Shown here: positions 26,570 to 35,960 of the stretch, one piece after another
Position numbering within the stretch: position 1 is the stretch's first letter
Layout of the letters: the number at the start of each line of letters is the position of its first letter
Assembly (NCBI RefSeq): GCF_021390515.1
Contig: NZ_JAJUXI010000002.1
Span: 186,001-250,000 of the forward strand
Length of the DNA: 64,000 bases
Source: Dyadobacter sp. CY326
GTDB taxonomy: Bacteria > Bacteroidota > Bacteroidia > Cytophagales > Spirosomataceae
Reading direction: 5' to 3'
The notes under the pieces: generated by a model
What the model was told of the DNA's origin: nothing
The model's database searches: none
What the model saw: the letters and a program-made list of their open reading frames with translations, nothing else
Made by a program: the position numbers and the translations under genes

Positions 26570-27124
26570 ATGGAAACTGAACAAAAAAACCAAACTATTG
26601 AAATCAGTCATGACTTTTCGGCCGATGTCCAGTCGCTTTACAAGGCTTGGACGGAAGAAGAGCAGCTGAAACAATGGTGGCGGCCGACGGGTAACACGCT
26701 CGTAAATGTCGTCAATGAATTGCAGGAAGGCGGTGCAGTTGAATATCATTTTAAGGAGGCTGGCCTGCGTGTGACCGGGAATTACAAAGAAGTGTCGCCT
26801 AATGAAAAACTGGTGTATTCGTGGAACTGGGAACTGGAAGATCCGGCAACAGAAAAAACGGAATATGTGCTGACTATCAGATTTGAAGCCAAGGAAAATG
26901 GCAGCACTTTGCACGTTTTGCAAGAAGGTTTTTCGAACCAGGAAGAAATTATCCCGCATCAGGATGGCTGGGAAAAAGGACTTCAAAGTTTGAATGACCA
27001 TTTGGAAAACGGAAGTTCGACAAGCGACACAAGCGCGCAGAATACAAGTGATTCGTCTGGAATGGGCGATCGTTCCGGCGGTTATAATGAGGCCCCTGAG
27101 CAGGTTAAAGTTGGCGGTGGCTAA
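26570..27124 (+). CDS. SRPBCC/AHSA1-domain protein
   Basis: A START-like (SRPBCC) fold protein of 184 residues, related to the activator of Hsp90 ATPase family. The opening ISHDFSADVQSLYKAWTEEEQLKQWWRP is the family signature, and GWEKGLQSLNDHLE closes the domain near residue 144. The last 40 residues are low complexity (Ser, Gly, Asp) and probably disordered. The ligand is unknown. It follows the DUF3072 gene, so a joint stress-linked role is possible but not shown. Confidence 0.8.
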   Translation: METEQKNQTIEISHDFSADVQSLYKAWTEEEQLKQWWRPTGNTLVNVVNELQEGGAVEYHFKEAGLRVTGNYKEVSPNEKLVYSWNWELEDPATEKTEYVLTIRFEAKENGSTLHVLQEGFSNQEEIIPHQDGWEKGLQSLNDHLENGSSTSDTSAQNTSDSSGMGDRSGGYNEAPEQVKVGGG

Positions 27125-27328
27125 GCCATCGAATTCTTGGTTTTCAAGATTTTCGCTGACATTAAATTAGTAAAATAACAGAAAAAGCGGTGCGTTTTCC
27201 GGGCAATAAATCAGCCGGTGACCATCGCTTTTTTCTTTGCAATCTGGCTCATCGTATCAAAGTTGTGAAAATGCATGTGTGCGCAGTAATTTATTTTTAA
27301 ATTGACCCTCCTTAAACTTTATCCATAT

Positions 27329-28279
27329 ATGAAACGATTTTTTAAGACCTGCTTACTTTCTCTGGCATTCTTTCCTGCCGCTTTTTCAAACAATTTTAAC
27401 TCACATCCTGCCCAACCTGCTGCCGCTCCTATTGAAGGACGCTGGGACATTACGGTTGATATGGCTGGCAAAATGGCCCCGTCATGGCTGGAAGTGCGCC
27501 ATTCAGGAAACCATACGCTCATTGGACAATTTACCAGCGTTTCCGGCAGCGCCAGACCAATTTCGGAAGTGCATTTCAAGGATGGCAAGTTTAATTTTGA
27601 AATCCCGCCGCAATGGGAAAAAGGCGATAAGAACTTCACATTGGAAGGCACATTAACCGGCGAAAAACTTGCCGGGTCCGTAAGCACGCCGGATGGCAAA
27701 ACTTACACATTTACAGGCGTTCGTGCGCCTTCGTTGCGCAGAACCGCTGCGCCGGTTTGGGGAACGCCTATTAAACTGACCGATGGCAACCAGATTAAAG
27801 GATGGCATGCAGCTGGCGAAAACCAGTGGGTCGCTGAAAACGGCATTCTACGCAGTCCGAAATCGGGTGCTAACCTTATTACTGATCAAAAATTCAATGA
27901 TTTTAAACTGCACGTTGAGTTCCGCATTCCGAAAGGGAGCAACAGCGGGGTTTATCTGAGAGGCCGTTATGAAGTGCAGGTTACAGATAGCAAAGGCATG
28001 GAACCGTCTCTGGATCAGCTAGGTGCAGTTTACGGCTTTCTCGTTCCAAGCGAAATGATGGCAAAAGATCCGGGCGAATGGCAATCATTTGACATTACGC
28101 TTGTGGGCCGCATGCTCACACTTGTAACCAACGGAAAAACGGTGATCACCAATCAGGAAATCCCGGGCATTACGGGCGGCGCATTGGACAGCAACGAAGG
28201 CGAGCCGGGACCACTGTACATTCAGGGTGACCACGGACCGGTGGAATATCGCAACATTGTGATCACGCCTGCCAAATAA
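27329..28279 (+). CDS. Exported DUF1080 (3-keto-disaccharide hydrolase) protein
   Basis: An exported 316-residue protein. The start at 27329 (MKRFFKTCLL) gives a signal peptide; the longer frame does not help. Residues about 35-140 form a beta-rich N-terminal domain (GRWDITVDMAG...). The DUF1080 domain follows: LTDGNQIKGWHAAGENQWVAENGILRSPKSGANLITDQKFNDF and then LHVEFRIPKGSNSGVYLRGRYEVQV. In characterised relatives this domain hydrolyses 3-keto-glycosides. The next two genes code for the oxidase that could make such substrates. A terminator follows the gene. Confidence 0.8.
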   Translation: MKRFFKTCLLSLAFFPAAFSNNFNSHPAQPAAAPIEGRWDITVDMAGKMAPSWLEVRHSGNHTLIGQFTSVSGSARPISEVHFKDGKFNFEIPPQWEKGDKNFTLEGTLTGEKLAGSVSTPDGKTYTFTGVRAPSLRRTAAPVWGTPIKLTDGNQIKGWHAAGENQWVAENGILRSPKSGANLITDQKFNDFKLHVEFRIPKGSNSGVYLRGRYEVQVTDSKGMEPSLDQLGAVYGFLVPSEMMAKDPGEWQSFDITLVGRMLTLVTNGKTVITNQEIPGITGGALDSNEGEPGPLYIQGDHGPVEYRNIVITPAK

Positions 28280-28309
28280 AAAGGAGCTGGAAAAATTCCA
28301 GCCCCTTTT
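28279..28309 (+). terminator. Rho-independent terminator after the DUF1080 gene
   Basis: GCTGGAA (28286-28292) pairs with TTCCAGC (28296-28302) and is followed by CCCTTTTC. An A-run precedes it, so it may also work on the minus strand. Confidence 0.8.
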
Positions 28310-28461
28310 CTCAACACACACTTCAATGAAAGCTTATCAATCAAGATGTTAAATACGCATTTGCTGCGCTTGGTCACTCATTCTATTTAGTCAGGTTTGT
28401 TATGTTACGTATTATAGTTTGATATTTTTTGGCCGTTTTCAATTTCAATTCTTCGTTTTCT

Positions 28462-28496
28462 AAAAAAATATCTCCCCTGAAAATCAGGGAAGATAT
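28462..28496 (-). terminator. Orphan minus-strand terminator
   Basis: ATATCTCCCCTGA (28468-28480) and TCAGGGAAGATAT (28484-28496) pair at 12 of 13 positions with a 3-base loop. On the minus strand it is followed by a run of six T residues (28462-28467). No recognised gene ends here; the only frame nearby is a 27-codon one at 28528. Confidence 0.65.
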
Positions 28497-28527
28497 CTGC
28501 ATTATTTACTCAACGTTCCTCTATTAC

Positions 28528-28611
28528 TTAACCTTTAAACTCGCTCGCCAGACCGGAGAGATCTGACGAATTGCCTAAGCCTTGGTTCAGAATATTAATC
28601 AAATATGGCAT
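28528..28611 (-). CDS. Possible 27-residue peptide before an orphan terminator
   Basis: A minus-strand frame of 27 codons (MPYLINILNQ...) ends 32 bases upstream of a terminator that no other gene explains. The frame stays open nine further codons upstream of the ATG. Codons are plausible but the peptide is not recognised. A short transcript of unknown kind is the alternative. The 484-base gap around it (28280-28763) otherwise holds only the DUF1080 terminator and the promoter region of the next operon. Confidence 0.25.
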   Translation of the reverse strand: MPYLINILNQGLGNSSDLSGLASEFKG

Positions 28612-28763
28612 GTTCGGAGCAGCTGAGCCAAAACCGTTGATTCACCGGCAGGGCTCAGTTAATTTACGGAAAATTGTGGCCTCATATGGCGATAATTCTT
28701 TGTCAGTTGTTATATTTAAAGGTTTATTTTAATTAAATTCATTCCGACTTAAATCCTTAACTA

Positions 28764-29294
28764 ATGAACCGTAGAGAAGCTGTTCAAAAAATAACATTCC
28801 TCCTTGGAGGCACGCTCTCAGCTCCTTTGATGGCGGGCATCATGGGGGAAAGATTGAATTTCGGTCCATCACTCGAACTTTCTGCAGATCAGGAGGCGCT
28901 TTTGGCGGACGTTGCCGATGTGATCATCCCGACAACCGGAACGCCCGGAGCTAAGGCGGCAGGAGCCGACAAGTTCATCACCCGCATCATGCGCGATTGC
29001 TACGAAATAGCCGATCAGAAAAAATTCTATTCAGGACTTGATAAAATTGATGCGCAAAGCAAAGAGGTTTATGGAAAAGGGTTTTCTGCCCTCGACGCGA
29101 CACAGAAAAACGACATTGTAAAACGCACAACGGTTTCTGACAAGCCATTTTTCCTGCAAATGAAGGGCTTAACCATCACCGGATATTTCACTTCTGAAAT
29201 TGGGGCAACACAAGCACTTGATTATCTGCCGATTCCAGGAAGATTTGACGGAAGCTGGCCAATGCCAAAAGGACAAAAAAGCTGGGCACTTTAA
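28764..29294 (+). CDS. Gluconate 2-dehydrogenase subunit 3 family protein, Tat-type leader
   Basis: The small, non-catalytic subunit paired with GMC oxidoreductases; 176 residues. MNRREAVQKITFLLGGTLSAPLMAG is a twin-arginine-type leader (Arg3-Arg4). LLADVADVIIPTTGTPGAKAAGADKFITRIMRDC is the family signature. It is 41 bases before the GMC gene, so both likely form a periplasmic complex, folded and exported together. It has no cofactor of its own. Confidence 0.9.
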   Translation: MNRREAVQKITFLLGGTLSAPLMAGIMGERLNFGPSLELSADQEALLADVADVIIPTTGTPGAKAAGADKFITRIMRDCYEIADQKKFYSGLDKIDAQSKEVYGKGFSALDATQKNDIVKRTTVSDKPFFLQMKGLTITGYFTSEIGATQALDYLPIPGRFDGSWPMPKGQKSWAL

Positions 29295-29335
29295 TTGACT
29301 ATCCCTGACCAAACTCTTAAATAAGATCCCTTAAA

Positions 29336-31066
29336 ATGGCGAATTTAAATATTGACGCATTAAAAGAAATCACCTACGACGCAATCGTGATCGGTTCCGG
29401 CGTATCTGGCGGCTGGGCGGCAAAGGAACTAACAGAAAAAGGACTGAAAGTTTTGATGTTGGAAAAAGGCAAAAACCTGGAACACGTTACAGGTTACGAC
29501 TACGCGCTGAAAGCACCCTGGGAAACGCAATACAACGGCCGCCTTACGGTAAAACAGAAAGAAACACATCCATTCCTGTCCCGCGATTATCCGTATAATG
29601 AAATGACGGAAAAATACTGGATGAATGACATGGACGCTCCATATGAAGAGAAAAAGAGATTCGACTGGTTCCGTCCGAACATTGTTGGCGGAAAGTCAAT
29701 CATGTGGGGCCGGCAGTCGTACAGGCTGAGCGACATTGATTTTGAGGCAAATTTAAAAGATGGTGTGGCTGTTGACTGGCCTATCCGTTACAAAGACATT
29801 GCGCCCTGGTATTCTTATGTTGAAAAACACGTGGGAATTTCGGGTGAGAAATTGGGTCTGCCGCAATTGCCGGACAGCGACTTCATTCCGCCGATGGACA
29901 TGTATTTCGTTGAAAAAGAGGTTAGAAAAAGACTTGAAAAGCAGTTTCCAGGCCGCAACATGACCATCGGACGTGTGGCTAACCTTTCGCAACCTACGAA
30001 AATTCAACTCGAAGGAGGGCGCTCTCCGTGTCAGTATCGCAACAGATGCGCATTGGGATGTCCATACGGCGCATATTTCAGCACGCAATCGAGCACATTG
30101 CCCCCAGCAGTTAAAACGGGTTTGCTGACACTTCGTCCTGATTCGGTGGTTCGTGAAATCATTTATGATGCAAAATCCGGCGCAAACGGCGTGGGCAAGG
30201 CAACCGGCGTTCGTGTTGTTGACTCAGTGACGTTGCAGGAAAAAGAATATTTCGCAGGGCTGATCTTCGTCTGCGCAAGTGCATTGGCATCGACAGCATT
30301 GCTTCTTAACTCAACTTCCGAGCGCTTTCCAAACGGAATGGGCAACGATTCAGGTGAATTAGGCCACAATTTGATGGATCACCATTTCAGAACCGGCGCT
30401 AGCGGCGTTTGGGAAGGTGATTTGGATAAATATTATTTCGGACGTCGTGCAAACGGAATATACATTCCACGTTACCGCAACATTGGTTCTGACAAACGCG
30501 ATTATCTGCGTGGATTTGGTTACCAGGGAGGCGGCGGCCGGCAAGGATGGCAGCGCAATGTTGCCGAGCTTTCTTTTGGAGCGGATTTCAAAGAAGAACT
30601 GACCACTCCGGGCAACTGGACAATGGGTTTTGGTGGCTTTGGCGAAACATTGCCTTACCACGAAAATTACATGTATTTGAACAAGGAAAAGAAAGATAAA
30701 TTCGGCATGCCGTTGGTTGTCTTCGATGCAGATCTTCGTGAAAACGAGAAAAAGATGCGCGTGGATATGATGAATGATGCCGCCGAAATGCTGGAAAAAT
30801 CAGGTTTGAAAAACGTGAAAACGCATGACAATGGTTCATATCTGGGCATGGCGATTCACGAAATGGGAACGGCAAGAATGGGCCGCGATCCGAAAACTTC
30901 GGTTTTGAATGGTAACAACCAGTTGCATTCCGTTAAAAATGTGTTTGTAACAGACGGAGCCGCAATGACTTCCGCATCTTGTGTAAACCCGTCATTAACT
31001 TACATGGCACTATCAGCCCGCGCAGTTGATTTCGCTGTGAAAGAATCCAAGAAGAAAAATATCTAA
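29336..31066 (+). CDS. GMC family oxidoreductase
   Basis: An FAD-dependent oxidoreductase of the glucose-methanol-choline superfamily, 576 residues. IVIGSGVSGGWAAKELTEKG is the dinucleotide-binding motif at about 17-36. The catalytic region near the C-terminus is IHEMGTARMG, followed by SCVNPSLTYMALSARA. It oxidises sugar or sugar-alcohol hydroxyls and needs the subunit-3 partner upstream. It carries no signal peptide of its own, so it probably hitches on the Tat leader of that subunit. With DUF1080 upstream it could oxidise glycosides at C3. Confidence 0.88.
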   Translation: MANLNIDALKEITYDAIVIGSGVSGGWAAKELTEKGLKVLMLEKGKNLEHVTGYDYALKAPWETQYNGRLTVKQKETHPFLSRDYPYNEMTEKYWMNDMDAPYEEKKRFDWFRPNIVGGKSIMWGRQSYRLSDIDFEANLKDGVAVDWPIRYKDIAPWYSYVEKHVGISGEKLGLPQLPDSDFIPPMDMYFVEKEVRKRLEKQFPGRNMTIGRVANLSQPTKIQLEGGRSPCQYRNRCALGCPYGAYFSTQSSTLPPAVKTGLLTLRPDSVVREIIYDAKSGANGVGKATGVRVVDSVTLQEKEYFAGLIFVCASALASTALLLNSTSERFPNGMGNDSGELGHNLMDHHFRTGASGVWEGDLDKYYFGRRANGIYIPRYRNIGSDKRDYLRGFGYQGGGGRQGWQRNVAELSFGADFKEELTTPGNWTMGFGGFGETLPYHENYMYLNKEKKDKFGMPLVVFDADLRENEKKMRVDMMNDAAEMLEKSGLKNVKTHDNGSYLGMAIHEMGTARMGRDPKTSVLNGNNQLHSVKNVFVTDGAAMTSASCVNPSLTYMALSARAVDFAVKESKKKNI

Positions 31067-31077
31067 TTTTAATGTAT

Positions 31078-31110
31078 AGACTTTCCAGGTTTCCAAAACC
31101 TGGAAAGTCT
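31078..31110. repeat. Perfect 15-base inverted repeat, hairpin
   Basis: AGACTTTCCAGGTTT (31078-31092) and AAACCTGGAAAGTCT (31096-31110) around a 3-base loop. It starts 11 bases after the GMC stop. The outer AGACTT and AAGTCT ends match the repeats at 45.7 and 57.3 kb, but the core differs. Confidence 0.75.
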
Positions 31111-31141
31111 CGCTCAAATGACAGCATTTCCTATTAATAGC

Positions 31142-31176
31142 AAACTATCCAGGTTCTACACCCGGATAGTTTTTTT
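31142..31176 (+). terminator. Rho-independent terminator after the GMC gene
   Basis: AAACTATCC (31142-31150) pairs with GGATAGTTT (31164-31172), with a T-run running into it. It is separate from the hairpin just upstream. Confidence 0.8.
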
Positions 31177-31290
31177 ATGCTAGATAAAGAATCATCAATA
31201 TCCGTATCTGCAAATTTTTGCGGAATTAGCATTCATAATTCGCGATTTATTGCATAATATTGCATATCAATTCTTCTTCCAATTCACTTT

Positions 31291-32427
31291 ATGCAAGAAA
31301 CAGCAAAAATCAGCGCAGCACGTAAGGCCGTTTTACTCATTTTTCTTGTCTGCGGAATTGGCTTGTCCTGCTGGGCACCGATGGTGCCATTCGCAAAGCT
31401 TGCATTGGGATTGAGTGAGGCCGATCTGGGCGTCGTGCTTTTGTCCTTAGGAGCAGGTGCAATTTTAACAATGCCTTTCACAAGCGTATTAATCAATAAA
31501 TACGGCAGCCGGAAAATTTCGCTTTGTTCCGCACTCATTATCGCTTTTATTCTTCCGCTGCTCTTACTCGCAAGAACGCCTTACGAGCTTGGGGCCGCCT
31601 TATTTGTGTTCGGAGCAGGCATTGGTTCGGTTGATGTTGCGATGAATGCGCAGGCCGTTTTGGTTCAGGAAAAGCATGGAAGCCACATTATGTCATCCTT
31701 TCACGGGATGTTCAGCGTAGGTGGCTTGCTTGGGTCAATTGGTTTGGGTTTTCTTATTAAGTTGGGATTATCGCCAACAGTTGCGGCGGTAAGCATATCG
31801 GCTTTGCTTATATTAATCACGACTACGCAATTCAGACATTTACTTCCGCATTCGGAAGAAGCGAAAATCGACAGCGCCAGCTTTGTTATTCCAAAGGGCG
31901 CGGTGCTCGTTTTGGGATTAATGTGTTTTATTCTTTTTATCGCCGAAGGCTCCTTGCTCGATTGGAGTGCGGTTTTTCTGCAATTTTCTCGCGGGTTTGA
32001 TCCTTCACTTTCCGGCGTAGGTTACGCTGCTTTTTCTGTTGCAATGGCCACGATGCGTTTGACGGGCGATGGCATTATTCATAAGTTGGGGCCGTCAAAA
32101 GTCGTTTTGTATGGAACGCTTCTCGCAGGAATGGGCTTTTTAATCGCTGTTATTTTGCCTTGGGCGCCGGCCGCATTGCTGGGTTTCGTGCTCGTTGGGT
32201 TAGGAGCTGCCAATGTTGTTCCCATTTTCTTTACAGCGGCCGGGCGTTTCCCCAACATTCCGCCTTCAGTTTCCTTGCCGGCGGTGACCACACTGGGTTA
32301 TGCCGGACAGCTCGCAGGACCCGCATTGATTGGCTTTATTGCAGAATTCACTTCGTTATCCATCGCTCTGGGCTTCGTCGGAGTTCTCTTGTTTATTGTC
32401 GCTTTCACCTACAAGCACAGGGATTGA
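31291..32427 (+). CDS. MFS transporter
   Basis: A major facilitator permease of 378 residues with about 12 hydrophobic segments. The N-terminal half has GIGLSCWAPMVPFAKLALGLSEADLGVVLLSLGAGA and the loop INKYGSRK, the motif between helices 2 and 3. Its layout resembles the fucose-permease-like or sugar-efflux group. The substrate is unknown. It lies 225 bases after the GMC gene and behind a terminator, so it is probably its own transcription unit. Confidence 0.8.
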   Translation: MQETAKISAARKAVLLIFLVCGIGLSCWAPMVPFAKLALGLSEADLGVVLLSLGAGAILTMPFTSVLINKYGSRKISLCSALIIAFILPLLLLARTPYELGAALFVFGAGIGSVDVAMNAQAVLVQEKHGSHIMSSFHGMFSVGGLLGSIGLGFLIKLGLSPTVAAVSISALLILITTTQFRHLLPHSEEAKIDSASFVIPKGAVLVLGLMCFILFIAEGSLLDWSAVFLQFSRGFDPSLSGVGYAAFSVAMATMRLTGDGIIHKLGPSKVVLYGTLLAGMGFLIAVILPWAPAALLGFVLVGLGAANVVPIFFTAAGRFPNIPPSVSLPAVTTLGYAGQLAGPALIGFIAEFTSLSIALGFVGVLLFIVAFTYKHRD

Positions 32428-32442
32428 TTTTTGGTAAAATAA

Positions 32443-33576
32443 TTAAAAAGCTTCTCCGGTAAACAGATAAAAGCCTGGTCCATCCTTTGTAAAACCGACG
32501 TCGAGCCTCAGATAGATGTCCTTTTTGGGAAACAACAAATAACGCAACCCCACGCCACCCGAGGGACGGATATGCTTAAACGTAAATGCATTGATCTTCG
32601 GAGCCACGACCGCAATTCCGGCAAAAGCCACCGCCCCGAATCGCTTGCTAAATCCGAAAGGGAGCCAACGGTGCTCAACTTGTCCCGCGATCATGTTTTT
32701 GTCCCGATAACGGCCGTAATAATAACCACGCATAATCATTTCCCCACCCATTAAAGCGAGCTGATTAAAAGGCACATTCCCGGAATAAAAATTACCTAAA
32801 ACCTGCCACGCCAGCACATTACGCGCACTCACCGGATGCGATGAACGCACATCAACATTGACCCCGTGAAAATTGTAATCGCTTCCCAGACCGGAACCGT
32901 AATTTAAAAAAGAAATTTCCCCGAAAAAGCCCTTTCTGACGTTGAGGACATTGTGCCGGTTGTCGTAAACCAATGCTGCTCCCAAACCAATGTTACGCGT
33001 GCCGTCACTGCCCAGTGGCTTGTCATAAGTGTGATTATCAGGCTGTTCGAAGCTCGTATTGTATAATTGCTGATAGTCAAGCTCGGGTCCTAGGAACAGA
33101 TTGGGTCGTAATTTTCTTAAAACGCGCTGTTTGAATAAAATATAATTCGCGTCGATCAACGCCGGATCTTTGTCAACCGTTTCGGGTCCTATGCCATAAT
33201 AAAGCAATGGAAACCGCTGGAAACGCGTTCGGCCGAGAAAAAACCATTTGTCTTTATCTCCATAAATCGCATTATCGAGCCAGATTCCATATTGCGCTTC
33301 CAATGTCAGAAATGTAAAAGCCTGAATTTCACTTAACCGGTTCAATGTGTCTTTTTTGGCCTGAAAAATCAGCAGGGAAGAGAGTCCGAATTCGAAACTC
33401 GTTTCGGGCGAATAACCCAATGTCGGGTAAATCCGGAAACTGGACTCACCGGGCGCCGTGGTGTCGGAAATCGTCTTTTGGACAAAGCGTTTGAACCAGC
33501 CATCCTGCGCTTGCACGCAGTGATTAGCCACAAGGGACATCACCGAGACAAGCAACCAAGCTTTGATCTTCTTCAA
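32443..33576 (-). CDS. Outer-membrane barrel protein, Omp85/surface antigen-like
   Basis: An exported barrel protein of 377 residues. The signal peptide ends at CVQAQ (residue 24). The strands alternate throughout (YPTLGYSPETSFEFGLSSLL, KWFFLGRTRFQRFP, FFGEISFLNYGSG), and the C-terminus ends in Phe (YLFTGEAF), as barrel proteins do. It matches the C-terminal barrel of the BamA/TamA surface-antigen family without POTRA domains. The role is unknown. It is convergent with the MFS gene. Confidence 0.7.
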   Translation of the reverse strand: MKKIKAWLLVSVMSLVANHCVQAQDGWFKRFVQKTISDTTAPGESSFRIYPTLGYSPETSFEFGLSSLLIFQAKKDTLNRLSEIQAFTFLTLEAQYGIWLDNAIYGDKDKWFFLGRTRFQRFPLLYYGIGPETVDKDPALIDANYILFKQRVLRKLRPNLFLGPELDYQQLYNTSFEQPDNHTYDKPLGSDGTRNIGLGAALVYDNRHNVLNVRKGFFGEISFLNYGSGLGSDYNFHGVNVDVRSSHPVSARNVLAWQVLGNFYSGNVPFNQLALMGGEMIMRGYYYGRYRDKNMIAGQVEHRWLPFGFSKRFGAVAFAGIAVVAPKINAFTFKHIRPSGGVGLRYLLFPKKDIYLRLDVGFTKDGPGFYLFTGEAF

Positions 33577-33725
33577 TTTTTGTAACTTTTAATGAGAAAG
33601 CATTTACAAACCAAAAGATATAAAAACTGCGCCAACAATGTTGTTTGCCTTTGGAAAATGCCAAATCCAATTCAGTAGATCGCCAGCACAAGCCCGCTTT
33701 CCCATTGAAACGACCTCGTCTTCTA

Positions 33726-35834
33726 ATGAGAAAATTCGCGCTCTTCCTTTGTCTCTTATTTTTTTCAAATCACCTTTTTGCACAAAAATCTCCGACCGGC
33801 CAGCTCTGGTGGAAGCGGAACAATCTGCGTGTGATTCAAATGAATCTGCCGTCGTATGAAGCCGCGACGATCCATGCAGATTCCATTGTTGCGGACCTGA
33901 TCACTTATTCGGCTAACACATTATTGATCAATGCAGGCGGCATCATGGCATTTTATCCTACCAAACTGGATTTTCATTACATCAATCCTTATATGAAGGA
34001 AAATGTGCTGGGCGATGTGATCAGGAAGTGCCATGAAAACAACATTAAGGTTATTGTCCGTTTCGATTTCAGCCGCGTTCACGAGAGCATTTTCAAAGCG
34101 CATCCGGACTGGTGCTACATTTCGCCAAAAGGGGAACGGATCATTAACACCGACATGTACGTCGTGTCCATTAACGCGCCTTATGTGCAGGAAAAGGCGT
34201 TCAAGATCATTGAAGAGGCGATTGACATGTTTCCGATCGATGGCATTTTTCTGAACATGCCCGGTTACCAGGTCAATAATCCATATGAAGGCAAATATCA
34301 CGGCATTGACCAAAATGATTTTGACAAAAAGGCTTTCGCCGAATATTCAAACGGAAAAGTGCTCCCAACCGAGGAAAATAACGCCGACACGCTCTATCAG
34401 AAATATCTTAAATTTAAGAAATCGACGGTCGAGAACTGGTCGGAAAGGCTGCACAAACTGGTCAAATCGAAGAATGAGCAGATCGCCATTTGCACTTATT
34501 CGGACAAGTTTGTCGACATCATTCGTCATGAATCGCAGAGCATGACCACCCTGCCCTACTGGCCTTATACGGCTTCCGACAATGTCAGCAATGCGGTCAA
34601 TTCCTTCCCGGATCACATTATCAGCAACGCCAGCATTCAGCAGATTTCGTTCCAATCGCGCTATAATGCCGTTGAGCCTCAGGAAGTTCAGATCCGCCTT
34701 TATGAAAACATTGCCAATGGTTCGGGGCTGGATCTCAGCATGATGGGCGATATGCGCGGCTATGAAGACGAGCGGAATTACGGCGTGATCAGGAAGGTTT
34801 ATGCATTTCATAAAAAGCATGAGCAATATTTTGGGCGATATCAATCACTTGCTAAAATTGCCATCGTCGCACCCGGAGCCTGGCCCAGCGGGGAGCCCAT
34901 GCAGGAATATCGCGGGATCCAGCTCATGCTTCGCGAAGCGCACATTCCTTTCGACATCATTGAAGACGGCCAAATCGGGAATTTGTCTGACAAAGTGAAA
35001 AGCTACAAACTCATTATCCTGCCCGAAATCACTTATTTGAAACCCGAAGCGATTCAAGTGCTGAAAGACGCAAGCAAAGCAGGCACAAACCTCATCGCGA
35101 CAAATCGCACAATGTTCGACAGTCCCGAAAGTTTACTGCAATTATTTGGGGCGAAAATAGATAAGAAAGACAATGATGGAGCCGGCAATTATTTAGTGCC
35201 GGACGACAGGAACATCTTTAAAAGTTTCCCTGGACAAAAAATGCTGTTCTGGAAGTTCAACCTCGGACTTTATGATCTTTCCGGCACAGATCAGAAGCTG
35301 CTTCCCATTTTATCAAAAGGAAGGCCCGGCCCGCCGGAAATCATCGGCGGCCACGACCCGACCAGTTATTATGCGTTAGGGATCAAAAATCACGAGAAAA
35401 GCAAAGCACTCATTTTTCCAATTAACCTCGGCCGGATCTATTATATGCATGGTTATCAAGAGCACAAAAATCTGCTTCTGGACGCAATCAATTACGTTTT
35501 ACCCGAGGCTAGCAAGGACATTCAAACCAATGCGCCCGAAAGAATTGAAATTATTTTAAAGGAATTTGTCAAGAACAACGTCAGTAATAAAGAGCAGGTT
35601 AAAAGTGACGGTCTGATCCTGCATTTGGTCAATTTAACCGGGTTCAGCGGCAACACTTACTTCGAGCCATTGCCTGTTTATAATCTCAAATTCAAAATCA
35701 GGTCTGATAAAAAACCGGCAAAAGTGTTTTCATTGAACACAGGAAAATCGATCAAGTTCACGCATTCCAATGCATTCATTAACTTAGAAATTGGCAAGCT
35801 GGATGCTTTTGATGGTGTTGTGATGGAGTATTAA
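33726..35834 (+). CDS. Exported protein with glycosidase-like (GHL6) barrel and trimerisation-type domain
   Basis: An exported 702-residue protein. The start at 33726 (MRKFALFLCL) gives a signal peptide ending at LFAQ. Residues about 30-390 look like a TIM barrel of the hypothetical glycoside hydrolase GHL6 family: VIVRFDFSRVHESIFKAHPDW, then INTDMYVVSINAPYVQEKAF and AIDMFPIDGIFLNMPGY. Residues about 400-560 resemble the beta-galactosidase trimerisation domain (IAIVAPGAWPSGEPMQEYRGIQLML). A C-terminal beta domain follows. The substrate and activity are not established. Confidence 0.65.
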   Translation: MRKFALFLCLLFFSNHLFAQKSPTGQLWWKRNNLRVIQMNLPSYEAATIHADSIVADLITYSANTLLINAGGIMAFYPTKLDFHYINPYMKENVLGDVIRKCHENNIKVIVRFDFSRVHESIFKAHPDWCYISPKGERIINTDMYVVSINAPYVQEKAFKIIEEAIDMFPIDGIFLNMPGYQVNNPYEGKYHGIDQNDFDKKAFAEYSNGKVLPTEENNADTLYQKYLKFKKSTVENWSERLHKLVKSKNEQIAICTYSDKFVDIIRHESQSMTTLPYWPYTASDNVSNAVNSFPDHIISNASIQQISFQSRYNAVEPQEVQIRLYENIANGSGLDLSMMGDMRGYEDERNYGVIRKVYAFHKKHEQYFGRYQSLAKIAIVAPGAWPSGEPMQEYRGIQLMLREAHIPFDIIEDGQIGNLSDKVKSYKLIILPEITYLKPEAIQVLKDASKAGTNLIATNRTMFDSPESLLQLFGAKIDKKDNDGAGNYLVPDDRNIFKSFPGQKMLFWKFNLGLYDLSGTDQKLLPILSKGRPGPPEIIGGHDPTSYYALGIKNHEKSKALIFPINLGRIYYMHGYQEHKNLLLDAINYVLPEASKDIQTNAPERIEIILKEFVKNNVSNKEQVKSDGLILHLVNLTGFSGNTYFEPLPVYNLKFKIRSDKKPAKVFSLNTGKSIKFTHSNAFINLEIGKLDAFDGVVMEY

Positions 35835-35960
35835 ACGTTTGAGTTGACATTACTTAATAATTCCGCCTTAGACTAATTAACATCTGCCGAAGGATAATTA
35901 AAGTGGAATTTGTATTTGGATCTATGAAGCTTAGTTAAAACACGACTAAACTTCTTTGCA

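Noticed and set aside
35832..35842. TAAACGTTTGA, similar to the LacI operator core
   Set aside because: It differs at the first position, lies at the end of a coding region, and has no gene start nearby, so it is probably chance.
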